Of a stretch of 63,637 bases of DNA, positions 1-8,871 are shown one piece after another. Source of the stretch: Actinoplanes couchii (GTDB lineage Bacteria > Actinomycetota > Actinomycetes > Mycobacteriales > Micromonosporaceae). Under the pieces are notes generated by a model. The model ran no database searches and was not told the DNA's origin. It saw only the letters and a list, made by a program, of their open reading frames with translations. Position 1 is the first letter of the stretch, and each line of letters starts with the position of its first letter. A program made the translations under genes and the position numbers. Location of the stretch: positions 1 through 63,637 of the forward strand of contig NZ_BOMG01000118.1 in assembly GCF_016862075.1 (NCBI RefSeq), given 5' to 3'.

Positions 1-194
1 CCGTTCAGGTGCCGGGGACCACTGTGTCCCACACGTTCTCCTCCAACCACACCCGCACCCCACACCGGGTGCGATGGGCCGTCCTCGGCCGAGGCTTCCA
101 CCACCACGTGAACTCGACACCGCTACAACAGCGGGCCAGCACACGCGGCGGCGAAACGCCCGGAACACCCAGGATCGCACAGGAAAACTGAGAC
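1..194. other. Window-edge sequence replacing the SDR 3' end
   Basis: This stretch follows the point where the neighbouring SDR gene loses similarity to its family (about position 195). I see no credible gene, repeat or IS terminus here. It could be the edge of an insertion or deletion whose other side lies outside the window. Confidence 0.3.
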
Positions 195-761
195 GCTGCG
201 ACGTTGCAGTTCCAGACCGAAAAGACCAAAGGCGATCTTCGATTGGCTGTACGCGTGACGACCGTCGTAGGACCGTTCCCAGTTCAGGTCGTCCCAGTTG
301 ATCGAGCCCCCGTTCGCCGCCACGCTCAGTTGTGAGGTGACCCGGGCGTGCCCGGCCCGCAGCAGCGGCAACAGCTGCCCGACCAGTGCGAAGTGCCCGA
401 GATGGTTGCTGCCGAACTGCAGCTCGAACCCGTCCGCGGTGGTCTGCCGCTGCGGCGGCGTCATCACCCCGGCGTTGTTGATCAGCAGGTGGACCGGGCG
501 GTCCTCACCGGTCAGGGTCGCGGCCAGCGCAGTCACCGACGCCAGCGACGACAGGTCGAGATCCCGCAGCGACACGACCGCCCGCGGGTGCTCCCGCCGG
601 ATCCGGGCCAGCGCGGCGTCGCCTTTGCGGCGGTTACGGACGGGCAGGATCACCTCGGCGCCGGCGGCCGCCAGCCGGGTGGCGACGATCAGCCCCACGC
701 CGTCGCTGGCGCCGGTGACGACGGCCAGCCGGCCGGCCAGGTTCTGCACGGTGAAGTCCAC
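123..761 (-). pseudogene. Short-chain dehydrogenase, 3'-truncated
   Basis: The N-terminal 189 residues are a good SDR of the family usually annotated as NADP-dependent oxidoreductases near MmyB regulators: the cofactor glycine motif TGASDGVG sits near residue 16, NNAG near residue 95 and the catalytic YSQSK near residue 171. After about residue 189 the reading frame runs into unrelated sequence and stops at 212 residues, whereas family members are near 300 and continue with the conserved substrate-loop region. The gene is therefore probably a 3'-truncated remnant, although the fold core and catalytic residues are intact. It is divergent from the HTH gene at 927, which is probably its regulator. 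The rest of the gene is not found in the 194 bases available downstream. Confidence 0.75.
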
Positions 762-926
762 GGTTGCTCCTCGTTTCGGGTGCTCCCAGCCTGCGGCCGC
801 GCCGGCACCTCATCCAGGGCCTCCCGATCCCAGGCTGCGCGACACGGTCAGGGTGGGATCGGCAGGCCGTGGTTACGCTCCGGCGCCGGTGGTAGAACGG
901 GGTTCTCCACCCGGGAAGGCACCCAC

Positions 927-1763
927 GTGATCGATCGAGCCGGACTCGCCGGTTTCCTGCGCCGGCGCCGGGCGGCGCTGCAACCGGAGGACGTCGGCAT
1001 GCCGCGCGGCTCCCGGCGGCGCACCGACGGGCTGCGCCGGGAGGAGGTCGCCACGCTCTGTCACATCTCCGCCGACTACTACAGCCGGCTGGAACGTGAG
1101 CGCGGTCCGCACCCGTCCGAGCAGATGATCGCCTCGATCGCGCAGGGCCTGCGCCTGTCCCTGGACGAACGTGACCATCTGTTCCGGCTGGCCGGGCACC
1201 ACCCGCCGCAGCGGGGCGCGTCCAGTGTCCACGTCAGCCCCGGCCTGCTGCGGATCCTGGACCGGCTCGGCGACACCCCGGCCGAGATCGTCACCGAGCT
1301 GGGCGAGACGCTGCGCCAGACCCCGGCGGGTGTCGCGCTCACCGGAGACCTCACCCGCTGGACCGGCCCGGCCCGCAGCATCGGCTACCGCTGGTTCACC
1401 GATCCGGCGACACGCGCCCTCTACCACCCCGGCGACCACGAGCTGATGTCGCGGGTCTTCGCGTCCGGGCTGCTGGAGACGGTCGCCCGCCGGGGCCCCG
1501 GCTCGTGGGCGGCCCACCTGCAGAGTCTGCTGCTGGACCAGTCCGAGTGCTTCCGGAAGGTGTGGGAGCAGCAGGAGGTCGGGGTCCGTTTCGAGGACCA
1601 GAAGCGGTTCGTCCATCCCGAGCTGGGCCTGCTGGAGCTGGAGTGCCAGTCGCTGCTCGATCCGGCGCAGTCGCACATGCTGCTGGTCTACACCGCGGTC
1701 CCGGGCAGCGAGAGCCACGAGAAGCTGCGACTGCTCGCGGGAGCGTTAAGCTCCACCCCGTGA
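927..1763 (+). CDS. HTH transcriptional regulator, MmyB-like
   Basis: A 278-residue regulator. An N-terminal XRE-type HTH (about residues 8-80, with GLRREEVATL and the DYYSRLERER recognition region) is followed by an MmyB-like ligand-binding domain to the C terminus. In actinomycetes these regulators very often lie divergent from an SDR oxidoreductase, as here (165-bp gap to the SDR start at 761). The GTG at 927 is chosen because the conserved N terminus begins there; an open frame continues upstream but without family similarity. The stop overlaps the next start (GTGA at 1760), so the methyltransferase is probably co-translated. The effector is unknown. Confidence 0.85.
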   Translation: MIDRAGLAGFLRRRRAALQPEDVGMPRGSRRRTDGLRREEVATLCHISADYYSRLERERGPHPSEQMIASIAQGLRLSLDERDHLFRLAGHHPPQRGASSVHVSPGLLRILDRLGDTPAEIVTELGETLRQTPAGVALTGDLTRWTGPARSIGYRWFTDPATRALYHPGDHELMSRVFASGLLETVARRGPGSWAAHLQSLLLDQSECFRKVWEQQEVGVRFEDQKRFVHPELGLLELECQSLLDPAQSHMLLVYTAVPGSESHEKLRLLAGALSSTP

Positions 1764-2569
1764 CCGACGCCGTGCGCGCCTATTACGCCTCCTTCCATCG
1801 ACGGGAACTCGGCCGGTTGGAGACAGCGGAAGGGCGGGTGGAGTTCGCGCTGACCACCCGGCTGCTCGATGCGCGGCTGCCCACCGAGGGGCGGGTGCTG
1901 GACATCGGCGGCGGGCCGGGGCGGTATGCGGCCTGGCTGGCCGGGCGCGGGCTGCGGGTGACCCTGGCCGACCTGTCGCCGAACCTCCTGGAGCTGGCGG
2001 CCGAGCATCTGACGGAGACCGGGACGACCGGGGTCGACGAGATCGTCCAGGCCGACGTGCGGGACCTGAGCCGTTGGCCGGACGCCACGTTCGCGGCGAC
2101 GCTGGCGCTGGGGCCGTTCTACCACCTGCCCGACGAGGCGGACCGGCGGCGTGCGGTGGACGAGATCGTGCGGGTCACCGCGCCCGGCGGGCTGGTGGCG
2201 ATCGCGCTGATCCCCCGGTGGATACTCCTGCGGCGCACCCTGTCCATCCCGGACGAGCGGTACCGGCTGGCCGACCCGGAGTTCGTCGACGCGCTGCTGA
2301 CCCGGGGCGAGTTCACCAATCCGATCGCCGGCCGGTTCACCGGCGGTTACGGCGCGGACACCGCTTTCGACCCGCCCGGCCTGGAGCGGATCCTGCTGGC
2401 CTCCACCCACGGTTTCGCCACCGGCCTGGAGAGCCAGCTGGACGAGCTGCGGATCGACGACCCCACGACGCACGAGGCGACCCTCGACATCCTCACCCGC
2501 ACCGCCACCGACCCGGCCCTGCTCGGCACCGCCGGTCACCTGCTCTACCTGGGCCGCCGCCCCGCCTGA
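1760..2569 (+). CDS. Class I SAM-dependent methyltransferase
   Basis: A 269-residue Rossmann methyltransferase. Motif I (VLDIGGGPG, about residues 46-54) and the acidic residue of motif II (VTLADLSP) are clear, followed by a motif of the type DATFAATLALGPFYHL typical of small-molecule methyltransferases. The GTG start overlaps the preceding stop by 4 nt. The substrate cannot be told from sequence. Its last 25 bases overlap the convergent alpha/beta hydrolase gene. Confidence 0.85.
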   Translation: MTDAVRAYYASFHRRELGRLETAEGRVEFALTTRLLDARLPTEGRVLDIGGGPGRYAAWLAGRGLRVTLADLSPNLLELAAEHLTETGTTGVDEIVQADVRDLSRWPDATFAATLALGPFYHLPDEADRRRAVDEIVRVTAPGGLVAIALIPRWILLRRTLSIPDERYRLADPEFVDALLTRGEFTNPIAGRFTGGYGADTAFDPPGLERILLASTHGFATGLESQLDELRIDDPTTHEATLDILTRTATDPALLGTAGHLLYLGRRPA

Positions 2570-3402
2570 CCGGTCAGGAAGTCCCGGATCGCGCCGGTCC
2601 ACACCGCCGGGTTGTCGAGAAACGCCACGTGCGCGGCGTCCGGAACCTCGACCAGGGTGCTGCCCGGCACCGCCGCGTGCAGCCGCCGGGCCAGCCCGAT
2701 CGGAAAGGTCATCTCCCGCTCCCCCTGCAGCAGGAGCACCGGCCCGCCCCAGTCGCGCAGCGCACTATCCGGGTCGTCGGGTGCTCCGGGCCGCAGGGTG
2801 CCGGCCGCGTACGGCGCGTTCCAGTCACTGGAGAACCGGACCGCGTCGATCAACTGGAGCCAGTGAGGCAGCAGGTCCAGGTTCCACAGGTCGAGTGGGG
2901 CGCTCGCGACGGCCATCGCCCGGCTCAGCGCCCCGTCGGGGGCGTCCGGCCGGTACAGGGCCGGGTCGATCGGGGCGGACAGGGTGCGCCGGTGCCGGTG
3001 GTCCGGTGAGTCGTCGCGGCTGAAGTCGCGGTAGGCCGAGGTGGAGGCCAGGATCGCCGAGCGGACCACGCCGGGGTGCTGGGCGACGGTGCGCATGGCG
3101 ATCATGCCGCCGTAGGAGAAGCCGAGCACGTCGGCCGGGCCGGTGCCGAGGCCGGTGATCAGGGCGGCGACGTCGTCGGCGAGCAGGTCCGGTTGCAGGG
3201 CCTCGACGGGCAGGTCACCGATCGGTGGAATCCGGCTGCTGCGGCCGCATCCGCGCAGGTCGAAGAGGACGATGTGGGCAATGTCGGCCAGTGGTTCCAC
3301 GGCGGGCACCAGATAGGAGTGGTCCCAGGTCGGGCCGCCGTGGATGACGATCAGCGGCGGCAGCGCCGGGTCGCCGAGGCGCCGGACGAACAGGTCGGCC
3401 AC
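2545..3402 (-). CDS. Alpha/beta hydrolase (proline iminopeptidase-like)
   Basis: A 285-residue cytoplasmic alpha/beta hydrolase. The oxyanion HGGP motif is at residues 21-24, the nucleophile elbow GFSYGG with Ser96, and the catalytic His in the DAAHVAF segment near residue 255. HGGP plus GFSYGG is the pattern of the proline iminopeptidase/tricorn-factor branch, but this branch also holds many esterases, so the substrate is not assigned. The start is GTG at 3402. It overlaps the convergent methyltransferase by 25 bp and is divergent from the ABC importer operon. Confidence 0.8.
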   Translation of the reverse strand: MADLFVRRLGDPALPPLIVIHGGPTWDHSYLVPAVEPLADIAHIVLFDLRGCGRSSRIPPIGDLPVEALQPDLLADDVAALITGLGTGPADVLGFSYGGMIAMRTVAQHPGVVRSAILASTSAYRDFSRDDSPDHRHRRTLSAPIDPALYRPDAPDGALSRAMAVASAPLDLWNLDLLPHWLQLIDAVRFSSDWNAPYAAGTLRPGAPDDPDSALRDWGGPVLLLQGEREMTFPIGLARRLHAAVPGSTLVEVPDAAHVAFLDNPAVWTGAIRDFLTGQAGRRPR

Positions 3403-3432
3403 ACCACTCCCATCGATTGACAGCGATCACAC

Positions 3433-3456
3433 CCTATCGAGACCAAATCCTATCGA
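3433..3456. promoter_or_regulatory. Direct repeat CCTATCGA x2 in divergent promoter region
   Basis: Two identical octamers, CCTATCGA at 3433-3440 and 3449-3456, lie 16 bp apart start to start, followed at once by an AT-rich TATATATG stretch that could be a -10 element. They sit between the hydrolase start (3402) and the ABC importer operon start (3583). The arrangement fits a regulator site or promoter but is only inferred. Confidence 0.35.
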
Positions 3457-3582
3457 CTATATATGTGTTGTGGGTCTCTTCTCGGTCCGAAAGGGACGAG
3501 ACGGCCATACGATCATGCACGCCGGCCGCCGGGACCACCCCTCCCGCGGCCGTGATCCCACTTCACACCCGAAGAAGGCACC

Positions 3583-4476
3583 GTGACAGTCGACGTCTCC
3601 CGGCATCCACTGCGGTCGCTGACTGCCGATCGCTGGGCGGTCGCCGGCGGTGTCACCATCGTCGCGTTCCTGCTGGTCGCGGCGGCAGCGCCACTGCTGT
3701 CGGGGCTGGCCGGGCAGGATCCGTACACGTACGACCTGAACGCCGTCTCGGACTCCGGGGCGCCGATCGGCTTCGGCGGCGGGATCAGCGCCGACCACTG
3801 GTTCGGTGTCGAGCCGATGACCGGGCGCGACCTGTTCGCGATCGTGGTGCACGGCGCGCGCACGTCCTTCCTGGTGGGATTCGCGGCCACCGCCCTGTCG
3901 ATGCTGATCGGCGTCGTCGCCGGCGTGACCGCCGGATACTTCGGCGGCTGGTACGACCGGGCGATCAGCCGCTTCATCGACGTGATGTTCGGCTTCCCCT
4001 GGCTGGTCTTCGTCATCGCCCTCGGCGCGATCGTCCCGGCCGCCTTCCCCAAGCAGCTGCTGATCATCCTGGTGATCGGCCTGTTCGGCTGGCCCGGCGT
4101 GGCCCGGGTGGTACGCGGCCAGACGATCGCCCTCCGGCAGCGCACGTTCGTGGTCGCCGCCACCGCGCTCGGCGCCGGCCCCGGGCACCTGCTGCGCCAC
4201 CAGTACCTGCCGAACCTGGTCTCCACGATCATCGTCTACAGCACCATGACCATCCCGTCGATGATCGGCGCCGAGGCCGCCCTGTCGTTCCTCGGTGTCG
4301 GGGTGCCGCCGCCGACACCGGCCTGGGGGCGCACCATCGGTGACGCCGTCGCGTGGGCGCCGACCGACCCGATGTTCCTGGTCTTCCCGGGCACCGCGCT
4401 GTTCCTGGTCACGCTCGCGTTCAACCTGTTCGGCGACGGCCTGCGCGACGCACTGGACCCGAGGACCATCCGATGA
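3583..4476 (+). CDS. Peptide-type ABC transporter permease (DppC/OppC-like)
   Basis: A 297-residue inner-membrane permease of the dipeptide/oligopeptide/nickel importer class. An N-terminal TM segment (around residues 22-43) is followed by a long extracytoplasmic stretch, then the BPD_transp_1 core with the EAA-loop region ATALGAGPGHLLRHQYLPN around residue 190. GTG start. First gene of an operon with a DppB-like permease, a lipoprotein binding protein, a fused ATPase and a GNAT enzyme. Its stop overlaps the next start (ATGA). The substrate is probably a peptide or peptide-like metabolite; nickel or glycosides are alternatives. Confidence 0.9.
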   Translation: MTVDVSRHPLRSLTADRWAVAGGVTIVAFLLVAAAAPLLSGLAGQDPYTYDLNAVSDSGAPIGFGGGISADHWFGVEPMTGRDLFAIVVHGARTSFLVGFAATALSMLIGVVAGVTAGYFGGWYDRAISRFIDVMFGFPWLVFVIALGAIVPAAFPKQLLIILVIGLFGWPGVARVVRGQTIALRQRTFVVAATALGAGPGHLLRHQYLPNLVSTIIVYSTMTIPSMIGAEAALSFLGVGVPPPTPAWGRTIGDAVAWAPTDPMFLVFPGTALFLVTLAFNLFGDGLRDALDPRTIR

Positions 4477-5465
4477 CGACTCTGCGATTCCTCGGGCTGC
4501 GCCTGCTCGGCATGGCCGGAACACTGCTGGTGATCAGCGTACTGACGTATGCGGTCTTCTATCTGCTGCCGACCGACCCGGCCATGCTGTCCTGCGGCAA
4601 GCCGTGCACCCCGGCCCGGCTCGCCGAAGCCAGCGCCTTCATGGGCTACGACAAGCCCTGGTGGGCGCAGTACCTGGACTTCCTCGCCGGCATCGTCACC
4701 GGCCGGCACTTCGGGTCCGGGCTGGCCGCGGTGGACTGCGCCGCACCCTGCTTCGGCTTCTCGTTCCGCCTGAACACGCCGGTCACCGAACTGATCCTGG
4801 ACCGGGCGCCGGTCACCTTCTCGATCGCCGCCGGGGCCGCCGTGCTGTGGCTGATCATCGGCGTCTCCGCCGGGGTCGCCGCCGCCGTCAAGCGCGGCAC
4901 CGCCGTCGACCGGTCGGCGATGCTGCTCTCCACCGTCGGCGTCTCCGCCCCCAGCTACCTGGTCGGGCTGCTCGGCATCCTGCTCTTCGGCTTCACCCTG
5001 GACATGGTCCCGGTCGGCGGATACGTCCCGTTCACCGAGAGCCCGGTCGACTGGCTGTGGCACCTGGTCCTGCCCTGGACGGTGCTCGCGCTGCTGTCCG
5101 CCGCGATCTACGCCCGGCTCACCCGCGGGCAGATGATCGAGGTGCTCGGCGAGGACTACATCCGCACCGCCCGGGCCAAGGGCCTGCGGGAACGCCGGGT
5201 GATCGGCAGGCACGCGCTGCGCAACGTGCTGATCCCGGTGATCACGGTCTTCGGCCTGGACCTGGGCAGCCTGCTCGGCGGCGCGGTCATCACCGAACGC
5301 GTCTTCAGCATGCAGGGCCTCGGCGCGCTGCTGATCGACGCGGTCAACACCGTCGACCTGCCGGTGATCGTCGGCGTGACCCTCTTCTCCGCGCTTCTGG
5401 TGATCGTCGCCAACTTCGCCGTGGACCTGGTCTACAGCGCACTGGATCCCCGGGTGTCCCGGTGA
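4473..5465 (+). CDS. Peptide-type ABC transporter permease (DppB/OppB-like)
   Basis: A 330-residue partner permease with an N-terminal TM helix (LLVISVLTYAVFYLLP), a periplasmic insert, five further hydrophobic segments and the EAA loop ARAKGLRERRVIGRHALRN near residue 238. The ATG at 4473 overlaps the previous stop. The periplasmic loop contains four cysteines in two pairs (CGKPC and CAAPC), which is unusual for the family and may form disulfides outside the membrane. Confidence 0.9.
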   Translation: MTTLRFLGLRLLGMAGTLLVISVLTYAVFYLLPTDPAMLSCGKPCTPARLAEASAFMGYDKPWWAQYLDFLAGIVTGRHFGSGLAAVDCAAPCFGFSFRLNTPVTELILDRAPVTFSIAAGAAVLWLIIGVSAGVAAAVKRGTAVDRSAMLLSTVGVSAPSYLVGLLGILLFGFTLDMVPVGGYVPFTESPVDWLWHLVLPWTVLALLSAAIYARLTRGQMIEVLGEDYIRTARAKGLRERRVIGRHALRNVLIPVITVFGLDLGSLLGGAVITERVFSMQGLGALLIDAVNTVDLPVIVGVTLFSALLVIVANFAVDLVYSALDPRVSR

Positions 5466-5506
5466 CCCTCTGTCCCCCGTACCGAAGAAGGAAGGTGTTG
5501 ACCTTG

Positions 5507-7156
5507 ATGCGCAGAACCGCGGTGGCTCTGGCCGCCACGCTCATCCTGACCGGCTGTGGCGCCAACGATCCGAAAGCGGCCGAGGGAGGTGACAGCGGCG
5601 GCAAGGGTGGAAAGTTGACCATCCTCAGCGCGTCCACCGACATCAACTTCGACCCGGCCAAGAGCCAGAACCTGGCCATCACCACCCTCGGGCTGGTGCT
5701 GCGCCGCCTCACCACCTGGGACATCCAGGCGGGCAAGGAAGCCACGGTGGTGCCCGACCTGGCCACCGACACCGGCACCAGCAGCGACGGCGGCAAGACC
5801 TGGACGTACACACTCAAGGACGGCCTGTTCTACCCGGACGGTTCGCCGATCACCACGGCCGACGTCAAGTACGGCCTGGAGCGCTCGTTCGCGGCCGAAC
5901 TGTCCGGCGGCCTCGGCTACCACAAGGGCCTGCTCGTGGGCGGTGGCGACTACAAAGGCCCGTACACCGGCGGGGAACTCGCCTCGATCGAGACGCCGGA
6001 TGCCAAGACCATCGTCTTCAAGCTGAACGCGCCCTACGGTGACTGGCCGTGGATCGCGTCGATGCCCGCGTTCGCGCCGGTGCCGAAGGCCAAGGACGAC
6101 CCGAAGACGTACACCCAGAACCCGGTGGCGTCCGGCCCGTACCAGGTGGCCTCCTACCAGCAGGGCACCTCCGTGGTCCTCAAACGCAACCCGAAGTGGG
6201 ACGCCGCCACCGACACCGTGCGGGCGGCCGGCCCGGACGAGGTGGTCTTCCAGCTCGGCCAGGACGCGACGGTCGCCGCCCAGCGGCTGATCGCCGACTC
6301 CGGCGACGACAAGTTCGCCTTCGGCGCGGGGTTTGTGCCGCCGGCCCAGCTGGTGCAGATCGAGTCCAACGCCTCCGCCAAGCAGCGCCTGGTCACGTCG
6401 GACGCGGGCGCGCTGGCCTACCTGGCGATCAACACCCAGCGCGGCCCGCTCAAGGACGTCAAGGTCCGGCAGGCTCTGCAGTACGCGGTGGACAAGAAGG
6501 CGTTCCAGGTCGCGTCCGGCGGCGCTGTCGGCGGCGACATCGCCACCACCCTGATCACCCCGGGCATCGCCGGCCGCCAGGAATACGACCTCTACCCGGC
6601 CGACCCGTCCGGCGACGCGGAGAAAGCGAAGCAGCTGCTCACCGAGGCCGGGCAGAGCAAACTCAGCCTGGTCCTGCTCTCCGAGAACGACCCGCAGTCC
6701 CTCGCCCAGGCGCAGGCCATCCAGCAGGGCATCCAGCGCGCCGGGATCACCGTCACCATCAAACCGGCCGACGAGAACACCGTCATCGAGCAGACGACCG
6801 GCGACAAACCCGACTACGACCTGGCGATCAGCAGCTGGCAGCCGGACTTCCCCAGTGCCAACGGCAACATCCAGCCCCTTTTCGGTACGAGTGAGATCGG
6901 CGGCGGTGGCTACAACATCTCCCGCTACTCCGTCCCCGAAGTGGACACCCTGATCGGTCAGGCACTCGGCGAGACCGACGCGGCCAAGGCGCAGGCGCTG
7001 TGGGCGCAGGCCGACAAGCGGATCCTGCAGGACGCCCCGGTGGTGCCCCTGATCTACACGAAGAACTCGTTCCTGCACGGCTCGAACGTGAAGGACTTCT
7101 TCGTGGCCGCGTTCCCGGCGTACCCGAACTACCTGAAGGTGACGCTGAGCAACTGA
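5507..7156 (+). CDS. ABC transporter substrate-binding lipoprotein (SBP_bac_5)
   Basis: A 549-residue extracellular solute-binding protein of family 5 (DppA/OppA class). A lipoprotein signal peptide ends in LTGC (lipidated Cys about residue 18), followed by a Gly/Ser-rich linker and the family-5 fold, including the FYPDGSPITTADVKYGLERS region and the DVKVRQALQYAVDKKAF region. The ATG at 5507 is chosen; an in-frame TTG at 5498 sits closer to the AAGGAAGG ribosome-binding site and is possible. It supplies substrate to the two upstream permeases; its stop overlaps the ATPase start. Confidence 0.9.
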   Translation: MRRTAVALAATLILTGCGANDPKAAEGGDSGGKGGKLTILSASTDINFDPAKSQNLAITTLGLVLRRLTTWDIQAGKEATVVPDLATDTGTSSDGGKTWTYTLKDGLFYPDGSPITTADVKYGLERSFAAELSGGLGYHKGLLVGGGDYKGPYTGGELASIETPDAKTIVFKLNAPYGDWPWIASMPAFAPVPKAKDDPKTYTQNPVASGPYQVASYQQGTSVVLKRNPKWDAATDTVRAAGPDEVVFQLGQDATVAAQRLIADSGDDKFAFGAGFVPPAQLVQIESNASAKQRLVTSDAGALAYLAINTQRGPLKDVKVRQALQYAVDKKAFQVASGGAVGGDIATTLITPGIAGRQEYDLYPADPSGDAEKAKQLLTEAGQSKLSLVLLSENDPQSLAQAQAIQQGIQRAGITVTIKPADENTVIEQTTGDKPDYDLAISSWQPDFPSANGNIQPLFGTSEIGGGGYNISRYSVPEVDTLIGQALGETDAAKAQALWAQADKRILQDAPVVPLIYTKNSFLHGSNVKDFFVAAFPAYPNYLKVTLSN

Positions 7157-8871
7157 TGCTTCTCTCGGTGCAGGACCTCACCATCTCGTTCGAAGCCGGT
7201 GGTGACCTGTCCGAGGCGACCCGCGGCGTGGCTTTCGAGCTGCGCCGCGGGCGTGTCCTCGCACTGGTCGGCGAGTCCGGATCGGGCAAGAGCGTCACCG
7301 CCATGGCGATCCTGGGACTGTTGCCCGGCACCGCCGCCGTGCGCGGCAGCATCACCCTGGAGGGCGAGCAGCTGCTCGGCGCCGCCCCCGACCGGCTGCG
7401 GGAACTGCGCGGCGGCCGGATCGGCACCGTCTTCCAGGAGCCGATGGCCGCCTTCAACCCGGTCTTCACCATCGGCGACCAGATCGGCGAGGCGATCCGC
7501 ACCCACCGCCGCCTCACGTCCGCCGCCGTCCGGGAACGGGTCGGCGACCTGCTCGGGACCGTCGGCCTCGACGACCCGGAGCGGATCGCCCGCTCCTACC
7601 CGCACCAGCTCTCCGGCGGACAGCTCCAACGCTCGATGATCGCGATGGCGATCAGCTGCGACCCGGTCCTGCTGATCGCCGACGAACCGACCACCGCCCT
7701 GGACGTCACCGCCCAGGCCGGCATCCTGGACCTGCTGCGCGAACTGCGCGGCCGGATCGACACGGCGATCCTGCTGATCACCCACGACATGGGTGTGGTC
7801 GCCGACCTCGCCGACGACGTGGTGGTCCTGGAGAACGGCCGGGTGGTGGAGTGCGCGCCGGTCGCGCGGCTGTTCGCCGAACCCGCCCACGAGTACACGA
7901 AGACGCTGCTCGACGCGGTGCCCACGTTCGGCGCGACCCGCCCGGCCCCCGCTGCCGGGGCGGGCATCCTGTCGATACGCGACCTGGTCGTCGACTACTC
8001 CAGCCGGGTCCGCGCGGTCGGCGGCGTCTCCCTCGAGATCGCCGCCGGTGAGGTGCTCGGCCTGGTCGGCGAATCCGGCTCCGGCAAGTCGACCATCGGC
8101 CGGGTGCTGGCCGGACTGACCCCGGTCACCTCCGGCGCCGCCCTGGTCGCCGGCACCTCCCCGGTCACCAGCACCTCCCCGGTCACCAGCACTTCCCCCG
8201 TCGCCGGCATTTCCCCGGTCACCGGCACCTCCCCGGCCGCCGGCATCGACATCGCGCGGCTGGCCCGGCATCCGTGGCGCAACGCCCGCGCGCTGCGCCG
8301 GGCCCGCTCCGGGATCGGCATCGTCTTCCAGGACCCGGCGTCCTCCCTGAACCCGCGCCGCACCGTGGCCGACAGCATCGCCGAACCCCTGGTCCTGCAC
8401 CGCGACCTGACCGTCGCCCAGCAGCGCGTCCGGGTCGGCGAACTGCTCGACGCGGTCCAGCTGCCCGCGGCGATGGGCAGGCGCTACCCGCACGAGATGT
8501 CCGGCGGCCAGCGCCAGCGGGTCGCCATCGCCCGCGCCCTGGCCCTGAACCCGCCACTGCTGATCGCCGACGAACCGACCAGCGCCCTGGACGTGTCCGT
8601 GCAGGCCCGGATCCTGGCACTGTTCCGGTCGCTGCAGGACGACTTCGGTTTCGCCTGCCTCTTCATCAGCCACGACCTGGCCGTGGTGGAACAACTCGCC
8701 CACCGGGTGGCGGTCATGCACCGCGGCCTGATCGTCGAACAGGGGTCCACCGAGCAGGTGCTGCACAACCCGCAACACCCGTACACCCAGCGGTTGCTGG
8801 CCGCGATCCCGGTCGCCGACCCGCAGCGTCAGGCCGACCGCCGGGCCGCCCGTGTCCCGGCCGACCATTGA
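7156..8871 (+). CDS. ABC transporter ATP-binding protein, two fused ATPase domains
   Basis: A 571-residue fusion of DppD-like and DppF-like ATPases. Domain 1 has Walker A GESGSGKS at residues 39-46, signature LSGGQ near 152 and Walker B LLIADEP. Domain 2 has Walker A GESGSGKS near 305-312, signature MSGGQRQR and Walker B LLIADEP. The start overlaps the previous stop (ATG at 7156). Between Walker A and the Q-loop of domain 2 (residues 333-362) lies an insertion of five tandem six-residue units of the type GTSPVT, encoded by an 18-bp DNA repeat; the normal family has a short loop here. All catalytic motifs remain intact, so the protein is probably active. Confidence 0.9.
   Translation: MLLSVQDLTISFEAGGDLSEATRGVAFELRRGRVLALVGESGSGKSVTAMAILGLLPGTAAVRGSITLEGEQLLGAAPDRLRELRGGRIGTVFQEPMAAFNPVFTIGDQIGEAIRTHRRLTSAAVRERVGDLLGTVGLDDPERIARSYPHQLSGGQLQRSMIAMAISCDPVLLIADEPTTALDVTAQAGILDLLRELRGRIDTAILLITHDMGVVADLADDVVVLENGRVVECAPVARLFAEPAHEYTKTLLDAVPTFGATRPAPAAGAGILSIRDLVVDYSSRVRAVGGVSLEIAAGEVLGLVGESGSGKSTIGRVLAGLTPVTSGAALVAGTSPVTSTSPVTSTSPVAGISPVTGTSPAAGIDIARLARHPWRNARALRRARSGIGIVFQDPASSLNPRRTVADSIAEPLVLHRDLTVAQQRVRVGELLDAVQLPAAMGRRYPHEMSGGQRQRVAIARALALNPPLLIADEPTSALDVSVQARILALFRSLQDDFGFACLFISHDLAVVEQLAHRVAVMHRGLIVEQGSTEQVLHNPQHPYTQRLLAAIPVADPQRQADRRAARVPADH
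8152..8241 (+). repeat. Five 18-bp tandem repeats inside the ABC ATPase gene
   Basis: Units start at 8152, 8170, 8188, 8206 and 8224; the consensus is GGCACCTCCCCGGTCACC with a few changes per copy. The array keeps the frame and adds 30 residues rich in Thr, Ser and Pro. A related seed (ACCCCGGTCACCTCC) lies just upstream at 8120-8134, suggesting slippage expansion. Confidence 0.9.

Noticed and set aside
5..229. 74-codon minus-strand frame at the window start
   Set aside because: It overlaps the SDR remnant in another frame and has no family similarity.
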